Origin: Celeribacter litoreus
GTDB lineage: Bacteria; Pseudomonadota; Alphaproteobacteria; Rhodobacterales; Rhodobacteraceae
DNA: 64,000 bases
Direction of reading: 5' to 3'
Assembly (NCBI RefSeq): GCF_020165855.1
Contig: NZ_JAIUFY010000001.1
Location: 186,001-250,000, forward strand
Below are positions 45,363 through 53,842 of this stretch, in pieces; position 1 is the first letter of the stretch, and each line of letters opens with the position of its first letter. The notes below the pieces were generated by a model. That model searched no databases. It was not told where the DNA came from and was given only the letters and a program-made list of their open reading frames with translations. Both the position numbers and the translations under genes were made by a program.

Positions 45363-46262
45363 TTACTGGGCCGCTGCGCGCACTGCAGAAAGCTCATCAA
45401 GATATTCCTGAAGCTCGTCACGCAGGTCATCGCGGGACAGGCCGAAAGAAATCGTCGCCTGAAGGAAGCCCGCCTTGGAGCCACAGTCAAAGCGCTGACC
45501 GGAGAAACGGTGGCCGTAGACCTTACGACCAGCAGTGATTTCATCGGCAATTGCATCGGTGAGCTGAACTTCACCGCCCGCGCCTTGCTTCATCTGATTG
45601 AGGTTCTGCATCACGTCCGGAGACAGGATGTAGCGACCGATGACAGCGAGATTAGATGGCTCGGTGCCAGGCGCAGGTTTTTCGACCATGCCGCGGGCGA
45701 CGACGGAGTGACCAAGGTCCTCTTCAACATCGAGCACACCATAGGCAGACACCTTGTCCGCCGGCACTTCCATCGCAGCAACCATAGAGCCGCCACCGAG
45801 TTCTTCGTAGGCCTCAACCATCTGTTGCAAACACGGTTTGTCAGCCGCAATCACATCGTCCGGAAGAATTACGGCAAACGGTTCATTCGGGTCCAGAAGG
45901 CGGCGGGCACACCAGACAGCGTGGCCAAGGCCGAGGGCCTTGTGCTGGCGGATATAAGCGATCGCACCGCTTTCCATGTTTGTATTTTCGAGAACATCGA
46001 GAAGTTTGTCCTTCCCTTTTCTCTTCAGTTCTTGCTCAAGAACTGGCGAGTTATCGAAATAGTCCTCAAGCGCACCTTTGCCGCGCGAGGTTACAAAGAT
46101 GAATTCCTTGATCCCTGCGGCGCGCGCTTCATCAATGGCGTATTGAATCAGCGGACGGTCGACGAGGGTCATGATTTCCTTCGGAATGGATTTGGTCGCA
46201 GGTAAAAAGCGTGTCCCAAGGCCAGCCACCGGAAAAATCGCTTTGGTTACTTTACGGGTCAT
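45363..46262 (-). CDS. galU: UTP-glucose-1-phosphate uridylyltransferase
   Basis: 299 residues. The nucleotidyltransferase signature AIFPVAGLGTRFLPATKSIP, VDRPLIQYAIDEA and VILPDDVI are present. It makes UDP-glucose from UTP and glucose-1-phosphate. The ATG at 46262 is chosen for the GAAGGAG seven bases upstream. The 184-base upstream gap is AT-rich and contains two TGCTCA copies ten bases apart (46392-46397 and 46402-46407). Confidence 0.95.
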   Translation of the reverse strand: MTRKVTKAIFPVAGLGTRFLPATKSIPKEIMTLVDRPLIQYAIDEARAAGIKEFIFVTSRGKGALEDYFDNSPVLEQELKRKGKDKLLDVLENTNMESGAIAYIRQHKALGLGHAVWCARRLLDPNEPFAVILPDDVIAADKPCLQQMVEAYEELGGGSMVAAMEVPADKVSAYGVLDVEEDLGHSVVARGMVEKPAPGTEPSNLAVIGRYILSPDVMQNLNQMKQGAGGEVQLTDAIADEITAGRKVYGHRFSGQRFDCGSKAGFLQATISFGLSRDDLRDELQEYLDELSAVRAAAQ

Positions 46263-46446
46263 CTCTACTCCTTCAGGCCCGCACACATGGGCCAGTTAAT
46301 GTCCTGTCTTGGCATGAACCTAGGGCGCACTGCTTAAAAGGTCAGCCTCAGCCATAAATTTTCGCATATAAACGGCACAGTTTTGCGACTCTGCTCATAT
46401 ATGCTCAGAATGCTGCTTAAAAATTAATCAATTGAAAAAGATTGCA

Positions 46447-47247
46447 TCAATCGACATTCATTTCCTGCAGCATCAATTCAATACGCGGCACATCTTCCGG
46501 GTTGTTCAACTCCCAAAACTGCCGACCGCGCGCCTCGACCTCGACGCAGAGAACGGGACGTTCCTGCTCTAGAAATCTAAGTTGCTCCAGCCCCTCCAAA
46601 GTTTCAAGAGGACCGGTCGGCCATTTCGGATAGGCCCCGAGCGCAGAAGGACGGTATGCATATACCCCTACGTGATGGAAAACCGGCGTTTCTTCGGTAT
46701 CGGCATAGGTTTTCGAAGTGTATGGAATGACTTCTTTGGAAAAATAGAGGCCTTTGTGATCCGAACCGAACACTGCGGTCGTCCCGCCGACGCGACCGGC
46801 GCGCCGGTCCTCCAGAAACCCGTTCAGCGCGCGACCGTCACACCTCAGAACAGGCGTCGCGACCTCAGCCGTCGGATGCGCACGGAGCCCTGCCACAAGA
46901 TCCTCAACGAACCACGCAGGCGTTAGTGGCGCGTCACCCTGCAGATTCACGACGATATCGAAGCCGCCCCCAAGATTTTCGAGCGCTTCGGCACAGCGTT
47001 CAGTGCCATTCGCACAATTTTCGGACGTCATGACAACCTCGGCCCCAAAAGCCTCCGCAGCATCACGAATCCGGTCATCATCGGTGGCCACAACTACGCG
47101 ATCGACACCCTCGACCGCGCAGGCTGCTTCCCAGCTCCGCTGGATCAAAGATTTCTTCACCCCTGAAGCGCCCGTCAGCTCAACAAGAGGCTTCCCGGGA
47201 TAGCGGGTCGACGCGAAACGAGCGGGGATCGCAATCAGGACTGACAT
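46447..47247 (-). CDS. kdsB: 3-deoxy-manno-octulosonate cytidylyltransferase (CMP-Kdo synthetase)
   Basis: 266 residues. Motifs IAIPARFASTRYPGKPL at the N-terminus, VVVATDDDRIRDA and CANGTERCAEAL, with the nucleotide and metal sites, and NLQGDAPL near 105. Activates Kdo with CTP for lipid A core or the Kdo linker of group 2-type capsules. Overlaps cysQ by 13 bases, so coupled to it. Confidence 0.95.
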   Translation of the reverse strand: MSVLIAIPARFASTRYPGKPLVELTGASGVKKSLIQRSWEAACAVEGVDRVVVATDDDRIRDAAEAFGAEVVMTSENCANGTERCAEALENLGGGFDIVVNLQGDAPLTPAWFVEDLVAGLRAHPTAEVATPVLRCDGRALNGFLEDRRAGRVGGTTAVFGSDHKGLYFSKEVIPYTSKTYADTEETPVFHHVGVYAYRPSALGAYPKWPTGPLETLEGLEQLRFLEQERPVLCVEVEARGRQFWELNNPEDVPRIELMLQEMNVD

Positions 47248-48044
47248 AAGGCAGACTTCAGATCGACGCCCGGTGCGTACGCGATGAAGAACGGGTTCGC
47301 ATAGTCGTCTTTGCCGTAGGTCAGCGGTTCGTGGTTATCGAAACGCACAACATCCCCACCTGCACCGAGCAGGACGGCATGACCGGCAGCGGTATCCCAC
47401 TCCATCGTGCGACCCACGCGCGGGTAGAGATCGGCCTCGCCTGTCGCAACCAAGCAGAACTTGAGCGAAGAGCCAGCCGATTTGCTGTCTTTCACGCTGT
47501 ATTTGTTGATGTAATCTTCGGTTGCCTGGTCGCGGTGAGATTTGGACGCAACGATCATCAGCGCATCATTGTCCGGCGTGGAGACGGAGATTTTCTTCCA
47601 TTCGCCTTTCTCATCGGCTTTGAACGGACCGATTTCTTCAAATGTTTGGCCATCGGCATCAGTGATGAAGAGGCGATCTTTTGCGGGAGCATAGACGACA
47701 CCGCGGAGCGGCACGCCCTTTTCGACATAGGCGATGTTCACGGTGAAGTCGCCGCGGCGCTTAACGAATTCTTTCGTGCCATCAAGCGGATCTACGATCA
47801 GGAACGTGTCGGCCTTTAGGTCATGAGAGGCAGCCTGTTCCTCCGTGATAAGGGTCACGTCCGGAAATTCGGCGCGCAAACCGGCGGAGATCAAAGCGTC
47901 GGCGGCCTCGTCTGCCTCCGTTACAGGGCTTTCATCAGACTTGGTCTTCACCTCGAAGTCGTCAGAGTTGTAGATTTCGAGAATCTTCTCCCCAGCTTCA
48001 ATTGCAAGTTTCCGCATAACCGGGACGAGTTTTTCAAAATCCAT
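47235..48044 (-). CDS. cysQ: 3'(2'),5'-bisphosphate nucleotidase CysQ
   Basis: 269 residues of the inositol-phosphatase-like, lithium-sensitive fold. Metal-binding motifs: DESPVTEADEAA, LITEEQ, VDPLDGTKEFVKRRGDFTVN near 85-105 and WDTAAGHAVL near 215. It removes the 3' phosphate of PAP, the by-product of PAPS-dependent sulfation. Three sulfotransferase genes occur in the same window, so the context fits recycling of PAP. Confidence 0.94.
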   Translation of the reverse strand: MDFEKLVPVMRKLAIEAGEKILEIYNSDDFEVKTKSDESPVTEADEAADALISAGLRAEFPDVTLITEEQAASHDLKADTFLIVDPLDGTKEFVKRRGDFTVNIAYVEKGVPLRGVVYAPAKDRLFITDADGQTFEEIGPFKADEKGEWKKISVSTPDNDALMIVASKSHRDQATEDYINKYSVKDSKSAGSSLKFCLVATGEADLYPRVGRTMEWDTAAGHAVLLGAGGDVVRFDNHEPLTYGKDDYANPFFIAYAPGVDLKSALCQS

Positions 48045-48072
48045 AACGTATCTCCAAGTGACCTAGACCGTG

Positions 48073-48109
48073 CGTTTTCGTTGAAAGAAAACGTCAATGA
48101 CCTTATGCT
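48073..48109 (+). promoter_or_regulatory. Promoter with overlapping inverted repeat upstream of the second ABC-2 permease
   Basis: TTGAAA (48081-48086), 17-base spacer, TATGCT (48104-48109). The inverted repeat CGTTTTC (48073-48079) / GAAAACG (48087-48093) flanks the -35 box and could be an operator. It predicts a start near 48116 and a leader of about 60 bases. Confidence 0.55.
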
Positions 48110-48177
48110 ACGTGGAAAATGGAACGGCAAGGAATCCGTTCGATCAGGGCAATATTCCTATCGCGGGACCTTAAAGA

Positions 48178-48993
48178 ATGTTTCATTATTCCAAGAGTCA
48201 GAGCGGTTTTGCGGCCGCATTTTCGACCTTGCGCCTCATCTTCGTGACAACAGCGCGCCACATCAGGAAATCGAACAAGAGCCCTATTATTGGCCTGTTA
48301 ATGAACATCCTGAAAACGCTTATGCTCGTCGCTATTTTTGCGATGATTATGTCGATTCTCGGGATGCGAAGCACAGCGATTCGCGGAGATTTTATTCTCT
48401 ATGTGATGACTGGAGTTTTTCTCTTCCGCACCCATATTGGCGCACTTAGCGACGTCTCCGCTGCGCCCAACGGACTATCTGCGATGACGTTGCATGCGCC
48501 GATGAACACAACCATTGCAGTCACCTCTGCCGCACTGAGCAATCTTTTTACTCAGATCCTTTCATTTGTCGTGGTGCTGAGCGTGTATTCGCTGGGTTGG
48601 GGCGCTGTGCATTTTCAGAATCTGAAAGGTGCATTCGGGATGCTATTGCTGGCATGGGCCTCGGGGGCCTCGATCGGCATGGTGTTTCTCGCAGCCAAGC
48701 CTTGGGCGCCGTCATTCATTTCTATTTTTCAAGTCATGTATATGCGCGCCAACATGTTCACCTCGGGGAAAATGTTCGTCGCCAACGCGATGCCCGGCTA
48801 TATGCTAGCACTGTTCTCTTGGAACCCGCTCTTCCACACAATTGATCAGGCCCGCGGCTTCACATTTGTGAACTATAATCCGCACCACAGTAACTACATC
48901 TATCCAATCTATTTTACGCTCGTGTTCATCACAATCGGACTGCTCGGGGAATTTTTCACCCGGAAGCGGATCTCTCTAAGCTGGATGAAATAA
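48178..48993 (+). CDS. ABC-2 type polysaccharide export permease, second KpsM-like gene
   Basis: 271 residues with about six hydrophobic segments; the late NPLFHTIDQARGFTFVNYN motif near 222 and FFTRKRISLSWMK end resemble KpsM/Wzm-type permeases, though only the ABC-2 framework is conserved. No ATP-binding gene is adjacent; it would have to share KpsT at 30966 or a partner outside the window. The sequence is more AT-rich than its neighbours, and the ribosome-binding site is weak. Confidence 0.75.
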   Translation: MFHYSKSQSGFAAAFSTLRLIFVTTARHIRKSNKSPIIGLLMNILKTLMLVAIFAMIMSILGMRSTAIRGDFILYVMTGVFLFRTHIGALSDVSAAPNGLSAMTLHAPMNTTIAVTSAALSNLFTQILSFVVVLSVYSLGWGAVHFQNLKGAFGMLLLAWASGASIGMVFLAAKPWAPSFISIFQVMYMRANMFTSGKMFVANAMPGYMLALFSWNPLFHTIDQARGFTFVNYNPHHSNYIYPIYFTLVFITIGLLGEFFTRKRISLSWMK

Positions 48994-48996
48994 GGC

Positions 48997-49656
48997 TCAT
49001 GTGACCACCCTCAAGGTGAGATTGATGCGCCCACCCTTAGGCAGGAGAGTAGAGCTGTTCGGCTTTACGCGGTCGATGCCGTGATAAAGTCTGCGCGCCT
49101 CACCCCCCATCACGAGCACATCGCCCGAACGCAGCCAGACGCTCTCGGTCTTGCCTCCACGGGTCAGGTTTCCGACACGAAACAGCGCATCATCGCCTAA
49201 CGAGATAGACAGAACGGGTTGGGAAAAGTCCTGTTCGTCGCGGTCTTGATGCATCCCCATTTTTGCTGTCTCGTCATAAAAATTTACCAGACAGCATTCT
49301 GGCGATCGGGATGCGCCAGATACTTTTTCCCAAACATTTAGAACAGACTGCGGAATCGCGGGCCAAGGGCCGCCATCGGGGTGCGTTTCGCTGTAGCGAT
49401 ACCCTTTGCGATCGGAGACCCAGCCATAGCGTCCCGCAGATGTCATCCTGACCGACATTGCCTTGCCAGACGGCGTAATTGGCGAAAAAAGCGGTGCAGC
49501 GCGCACCACCTCTCGCAAATCTTTAACCATCTGCTCTTGAGCCTCCAGAGACAGAAACCCGTCATACAAACTCATCCCTCTGAGGTTGATCGGTTCGGCC
49601 ATCCTAAAAAATCCCTCTATCTCCGCTTCGTTAAGGAAATGACTCGATTTTTCCAC
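48997..49656 (-). CDS. alkB: AlkB-type alpha-ketoglutarate-dependent dioxygenase
   Basis: 219 residues. The Fe(II) ligands are visible: His-x-Asp in MGMHQDRDE near 140 and the distal His in RRLYHGIDRV near 192. The Arg pair that holds alpha-ketoglutarate is in RINLTLRVV at the C-terminus. Repairs alkylated bases (1-meA, 3-meC) in DNA or RNA by oxidative demethylation. The GTG start at 49656 has GGAGG nine bases upstream; an ATG at 49602 is the alternative. Confidence 0.93.
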   Translation of the reverse strand: MEKSSHFLNEAEIEGFFRMAEPINLRGMSLYDGFLSLEAQEQMVKDLREVVRAAPLFSPITPSGKAMSVRMTSAGRYGWVSDRKGYRYSETHPDGGPWPAIPQSVLNVWEKVSGASRSPECCLVNFYDETAKMGMHQDRDEQDFSQPVLSISLGDDALFRVGNLTRGGKTESVWLRSGDVLVMGGEARRLYHGIDRVKPNSSTLLPKGGRINLTLRVVT

Positions 49657-49676
49657 GCTTCAATGCCTCCACACAA

Positions 49677-49706
49677 CTTGCAGGGGCCAAAACCGACCCT
49701 TATATA
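49677..49706 (+). promoter_or_regulatory. Heat-shock (RpoH) type promoter of dnaK
   Basis: CTTG (49677-49680), 16 bases, then CCCTTATATA (49697-49706). This matches the alphaproteobacterial RpoH pattern CTTG...CCyTATaT in sequence and spacing, about 110 bases before dnaK. Confidence 0.65.
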
Positions 49707-49818
49707 CCCTCCGAAAGCTGATCGGGCTGCACTGCAGAACGGTTAAAATCACTGGGATCGACGGCGGACGCCGAAATGGGTCCAACGTCACAACATCGCC
49801 TAAGAGAGGATTTTGAGC

Positions 49819-51744
49819 ATGGCCAAAGTCATCGGTATCGACCTCGGGACCACCAACTCCTGCGTCGCAATCATGGACGGCTCGCAGCCGCGAGTCATCG
49901 AAAACGCGGAAGGTGCGCGCACCACTCCGTCTATCGTCGGCTTTACCGACAACGAGCGCCTCGTTGGCCAAGCGGCCAAACGCCAGGCCGTCACCAACCC
50001 GGAAAACACCGTTTTCGCGGTGAAACGTCTTATCGGCCGCCGTATGGGCGACGCCGAAGTCGAAAAAGATAAGAAACTCGTGCCCTACTCCATTGTCGAT
50101 GGCGGCAATGGCGACGCATGGGTTGAAGTGCGCGGCGACAAATACTCTCCGTCGCAAATCTCTGCCTTCATTCTCGGCAAGATGAAAGAAACCGCTGAGT
50201 CCTATCTCGGTGAAGAAGTCACGCAGGCAGTTATCACGGTTCCGGCGTACTTTAACGACGCTCAGCGTCAGGCAACGAAAGACGCCGGCAAAATCGCTGG
50301 CCTCGAAGTGCTCCGCATCATCAACGAGCCGACTGCAGCCGCTCTGGCCTACGGTCTCGACAAAGACGACACCAAAACCATCGCGGTGTATGACCTCGGC
50401 GGCGGTACGTTCGACGTAACCATCCTCGAGCTTGGCGATGGCGTCTTTGAAGTTCAGTCCACCAACGGCGACACGTTCCTCGGCGGTGAGGACTTCGACA
50501 TGCGCATCGTGAACTACCTCGCGGACGAGTTCAAAAAAGAGCACAGCGTCGACCTGACCAAAGACAAGATGGCTCTTCAGCGTCTGAAAGAAGCTGCTGA
50601 AAAAGCGAAGATCGAGCTGTCCTCTTCGTCCCAGACGGAAATCAACCAGCCGTTCATCTCCATGGACCCGAGCACTGGCACCCCGCTTCACCTCGTGGTC
50701 AAACTGACCCGTGCGAAGCTTGAGAGCCTCGTGTCTGACCTGATCAAGAACTCGATCAAACCGTGTCAGGCTGCTCTGAAAGACGCAGGTCTCTCCACCT
50801 CCGACATCGACGAAGTCGTTCTCGTTGGCGGCATGACCCGTATGCCGAAAGTCATCGAAGAGGTGACCAAGTTCTTCGGCAAAGAGCCGCACAAAGGCGT
50901 GAACCCGGACGAAGTGGTCGCCATGGGCGCTGCTATTCAGGCCGGCGTTCTCCAAGGTGACGTGACCGACGTTCTCCTGCTCGACGTGACCCCGCTGTCC
51001 CTCGGCATCGAGACCCTCGGTGGTGTGTTCACCCGCCTGATCGACCGCAACACGACGATCCCGACCAAGAAGTCGCAGATCTTCTCCACCGCCGAAGACA
51101 ACCAGTCCGCTGTGACCCTGCGCGTCTTCCAAGGTGAGCGTGAGATGGCCGCAGACAACAAAATGCTCGGTCAGTTCAACCTCGAAGGTATCCCGCCGGC
51201 ACCGCGCGGCATGCCGCAGATCGAAGTGACCTTTGACATCAACGCCGACGGTATCGTTGAAGTTGGCGCGAAGGACAAAGGCACCGGCAAAGAACAGAAG
51301 ATCACGATCCAAGCCTCTGGTGGCCTCTCCGACGAGGACATCGAACAAATGGTCAAGGACGCCGAAGCGAACGCCGAGGCCGACAAAGAGCGCAAGGAAC
51401 TCGTCGAAGCCAAAAACCAGGCCGAGAGCCTCATCCACTCCACGGAGAAATCCATGGAAGAGCACGGCGACAAGGTTGACCCGACCACCATCGAGGCAAT
51501 CGAACTCGCAATCGCAGCGCTCAAGGATCAGCTCGAAACCGAAGATGCGGGCAAAATCCGCTCTGGCGTCCAGAACGTGACCGAAGCTGCCATGAAGCTC
51601 GGCGAGGCCATCTACAAGGCCGAGCAGGAGAAAGCTGGCGGTGAAGGCGCAGGTATGGATGACGTCGACAACGGCCCGTCCTCTGTGGACGACGACATTG
51701 TCGACGCCGACTTCGAGGATCTCGACAACGACAAACGTTCGTAA
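49819..51744 (+). CDS. dnaK: Chaperone DnaK (Hsp70)
   Basis: 641 residues. ATPase domain with [21 protein letters not shown], the phosphate-2 loop [15 protein letters not shown] near 195 and [11 protein letters not shown] near 337. The linker [13 protein letters not shown] precedes the substrate-binding domain, and an acidic tail ends in [13 protein letters not shown]. The ATG at 49819 is preceded by AGAGAGGA; an in-frame TTG at 49813 is less likely. Operon with dnaJ, 72 bases downstream. Confidence 0.99.
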   Translation: MAKVIGIDLGTTNSCVAIMDGSQPRVIENAEGARTTPSIVGFTDNERLVGQAAKRQAVTNPENTVFAVKRLIGRRMGDAEVEKDKKLVPYSIVDGGNGDAWVEVRGDKYSPSQISAFILGKMKETAESYLGEEVTQAVITVPAYFNDAQRQATKDAGKIAGLEVLRIINEPTAAALAYGLDKDDTKTIAVYDLGGGTFDVTILELGDGVFEVQSTNGDTFLGGEDFDMRIVNYLADEFKKEHSVDLTKDKMALQRLKEAAEKAKIELSSSSQTEINQPFISMDPSTGTPLHLVVKLTRAKLESLVSDLIKNSIKPCQAALKDAGLSTSDIDEVVLVGGMTRMPKVIEEVTKFFGKEPHKGVNPDEVVAMGAAIQAGVLQGDVTDVLLLDVTPLSLGIETLGGVFTRLIDRNTTIPTKKSQIFSTAEDNQSAVTLRVFQGEREMAADNKMLGQFNLEGIPPAPRGMPQIEVTFDINADGIVEVGAKDKGTGKEQKITIQASGGLSDEDIEQMVKDAEANAEADKERKELVEAKNQAESLIHSTEKSMEEHGDKVDPTTIEAIELAIAALKDQLETEDAGKIRSGVQNVTEAAMKLGEAIYKAEQEKAGGEGAGMDDVDNGPSSVDDDIVDADFEDLDNDKRS

Positions 51745-51763
51745 CGCGAAGCAATAGGGATTA

Positions 51764-51794
51764 TCACAGCCGGCTCACGATGGGTCGGCTGTGA
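51764..51794 (+). other. Stem-loop between dnaK and dnaJ
   Basis: TCACAGCCG (51764-51772) is perfectly complementary to CGGCTGTGA (51786-51794) with a 13-base loop. No T run follows, so it is more likely an RNA stability or processing element than a terminator. Confidence 0.6.
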
Positions 51795-51816
51795 ACCTTC
51801 CCGAGGAGAGATTCCA

Positions 51817-52977
51817 ATGGCAAAACGCGATTACTACGAGGTTCTCGGTGTCTCCAAAGGCGCAGATGCGGGGGAACTGAAGAAAGCCTATCGCAAGAAA
51901 GCGATGGAATTTCACCCCGACCGCAACAAAGACAACCCCGAAGCAGAAGCCAAGTTCAAAGAAGTGAACGAGGCCTACGACGCGCTCAAAGACCCCGACA
52001 AGAAAGCAGCCTATGACCGGTTTGGTCATGCAGCCTTTGAACAGGGTGGCATGGGCGGTCGCCCGGGTGGCGGCTTCGGCGGACAAGGTCAGGGCGATTT
52101 CGCCTCTGCGTTCTCCGACGTGTTCGACGACCTATTTGGCGACTTCATGGGTGGCCAACGCGGTGGTGGTGGCCGGTCTCGTGCGCAGCGCGGTTCCGAT
52201 CTTCGCTACGATCTGCGGGTAACGCTCGAAGAGGCCTTCACTGGTGTCCAGAAGACCATCAACGTGCCGACGTCTGTCGCGTGTGGGTCATGTAGCGGAA
52301 CCGGTGCTGCAAACGGCGCAGAGCCGCAAACCTGTCCGTCCTGCTCCGGCATGGGCAAAGTGCGCGCACAACAGGGCTTCTTCACCGTTGAACGGACCTG
52401 TCCGGCCTGTGGTGGCCTTGGTCAGACGATCAAGGATCCATGCCCGGATTGTCGCGGCGCAGGTCGTGTCGAAAAGGACCGCTCCCTGTCGGTGAACATT
52501 CCGGCTGGCGTTGAAACTGGCACGCGCATTCGCCTCGCTGGCGAAGGCGAAGCCGGTCTGCGCGGTGGTCCGACGGGCGATCTGTACATCTTTATTGATG
52601 TCCGTCCGCACCAGATCTTTGAACGCGACGGGGTGCATTTGCATTGCAGTGTTCCGGTATCTATGACGTCGGCGGCTCTCGGTGGTGACATCGAGGTTCC
52701 GACAATCGACGGCGGTCGCTCGCGGGTGAAAATTCCTGCCGGTAGCCAGTCTGGTCGCCAAATGCGTCTGCGTGGCAAGGGTATGCCTGCGCTCCGTGGC
52801 GGCGGTCAGGGTGACATGTTCATCGAGCTTTCGGTTGAGACACCGGTCAACCTCACAGCGAAGCAGAAAGAGCTTCTCGAAGAGTTCGAAAAGCTGGGCG
52901 AAGACCACAACAACCCGGAAAGTTCGTCTTTCTTCAAGAAAGTCAAAAATTTCTGGGACGGCATGAAGAATGCTTAA
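51817..52977 (+). CDS. dnaJ: Chaperone DnaJ (Hsp40)
   Basis: 386 residues, type I. J-domain with the HPD motif in [21 protein letters not shown] near 32-36, Gly/Phe-rich region ([17 protein letters not shown]), four CxxCxGxG zinc motifs ([32 protein letters not shown]) and the C-terminal client-binding domains. Stimulates DnaK. Followed by a strong terminator. Confidence 0.99.
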   Translation: MAKRDYYEVLGVSKGADAGELKKAYRKKAMEFHPDRNKDNPEAEAKFKEVNEAYDALKDPDKKAAYDRFGHAAFEQGGMGGRPGGGFGGQGQGDFASAFSDVFDDLFGDFMGGQRGGGGRSRAQRGSDLRYDLRVTLEEAFTGVQKTINVPTSVACGSCSGTGAANGAEPQTCPSCSGMGKVRAQQGFFTVERTCPACGGLGQTIKDPCPDCRGAGRVEKDRSLSVNIPAGVETGTRIRLAGEGEAGLRGGPTGDLYIFIDVRPHQIFERDGVHLHCSVPVSMTSAALGGDIEVPTIDGGRSRVKIPAGSQSGRQMRLRGKGMPALRGGGQGDMFIELSVETPVNLTAKQKELLEEFEKLGEDHNNPESSSFFKKVKNFWDGMKNA

Positions 52978-52985
52978 GATTTAAT

Positions 52986-53009
52986 AAGGGCGCTTCGGGC
53001 GCCCTTTTT
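52986..53009 (+). terminator. Terminator of the dnaK-dnaJ operon
   Basis: AAGGGCGC (52986-52993) pairs with GCGCCCTT (52999-53006), with TTCGG between and TTTTT overlapping the end. Confidence 0.9.
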
Positions 53010-53074
53010 CATGCCCGCAGAGTGCTAACAGCGGTTAACCACTTATTTAAGGGAATCGCGGCATGGATTGAGGC

Positions 53075-53842
53075 ATGAGTATGCCAATCGACCCTCCCGC
53101 GTTCCGTGAAATGCCGTCCTGGATCTTCGATCTGGACGAGGCCCGCCCTATTGCGCTACCGACACGGCCGCCGAGTTACCTGCGCCACCATCGGAAAGAC
53201 CTGCAAGAGCGCTTTTTCCAAGGCGGCGCGCAGGCGATGCCCGACTATGAGCTTCTCGAATTGGTGCTCTACCGCTCGCTCCCGCGCGCGGATGTCAAAC
53301 CGATTGCGGCAGCTCTCCTTGAGGCCTTCGGAGACTTCAACCGGATTATCTCCGCACCCCTCCCTCGGCTGCTGGAGATCGACGGCATAGACACCGCAGC
53401 GGCAGAGGATCTGAAGATCGTCGAAGCCGCTGCACACAGGCTCGCCCGCGCCCGTGTGATGCAGCGCCCAGTGATTTCGAGCTGGGATGCAGTGGTCGAT
53501 TACTGCCACACCACCATGGCCCACAGGGAGACCGAACAGTTCCGTGTGCTTTATCTCGACCGCAAAAACATTCTTATTGCTGATGAGGAGCAGGCCAGAG
53601 GCACCGTGGACCATGTGCCTGTCTATCCGCGAGAGGTTGCCAAACGGGCGCTCGAACTGAACGCCTCCGCGCTCATTCTCGTGCACAATCACCCGTCCGG
53701 CGATCCCACGCCCTCCGACGCCGATATCGCGATGACCCAACGCATTCGGGACGCGGCGGCGGCGCTCGATATCCAACTTCACGACCATCTGATCGTCGGA
53801 AAGGCGAAAGAGCTGAGCTTCCGCAGTTCGGGTTATCTCTGA
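53075..53842 (+). CDS. radC: RadC family (JAB/MPN-domain) protein
   Basis: 255 residues. N-terminal helix-hairpin-helix part (about 45-130) and the MPN/JAB metallo-domain with the catalytic motif LVHNHPSGDPTPSDADI near 205 (His-x-His ... Asp). RadC is no longer thought to be a general repair protein; its role is unclear. The first 45 residues are not conserved and the ATG at 53075 has no strong Shine-Dalgarno. Converges on the PstS/OmpA gene with a ten-base overlap. Confidence 0.9.
   Translation: MSMPIDPPAFREMPSWIFDLDEARPIALPTRPPSYLRHHRKDLQERFFQGGAQAMPDYELLELVLYRSLPRADVKPIAAALLEAFGDFNRIISAPLPRLLEIDGIDTAAAEDLKIVEAAAHRLARARVMQRPVISSWDAVVDYCHTTMAHRETEQFRVLYLDRKNILIADEEQARGTVDHVPVYPREVAKRALELNASALILVHNHPSGDPTPSDADIAMTQRIRDAAAALDIQLHDHLIVGKAKELSFRSSGYL

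Noticed and set aside
49660-51465. 601-codon open frame opposite dnaK
   Set aside because: Antisense frames of dnaK are a well-known artefact, once mistaken for a dehydrogenase gene. It has no start signal and no independent support.
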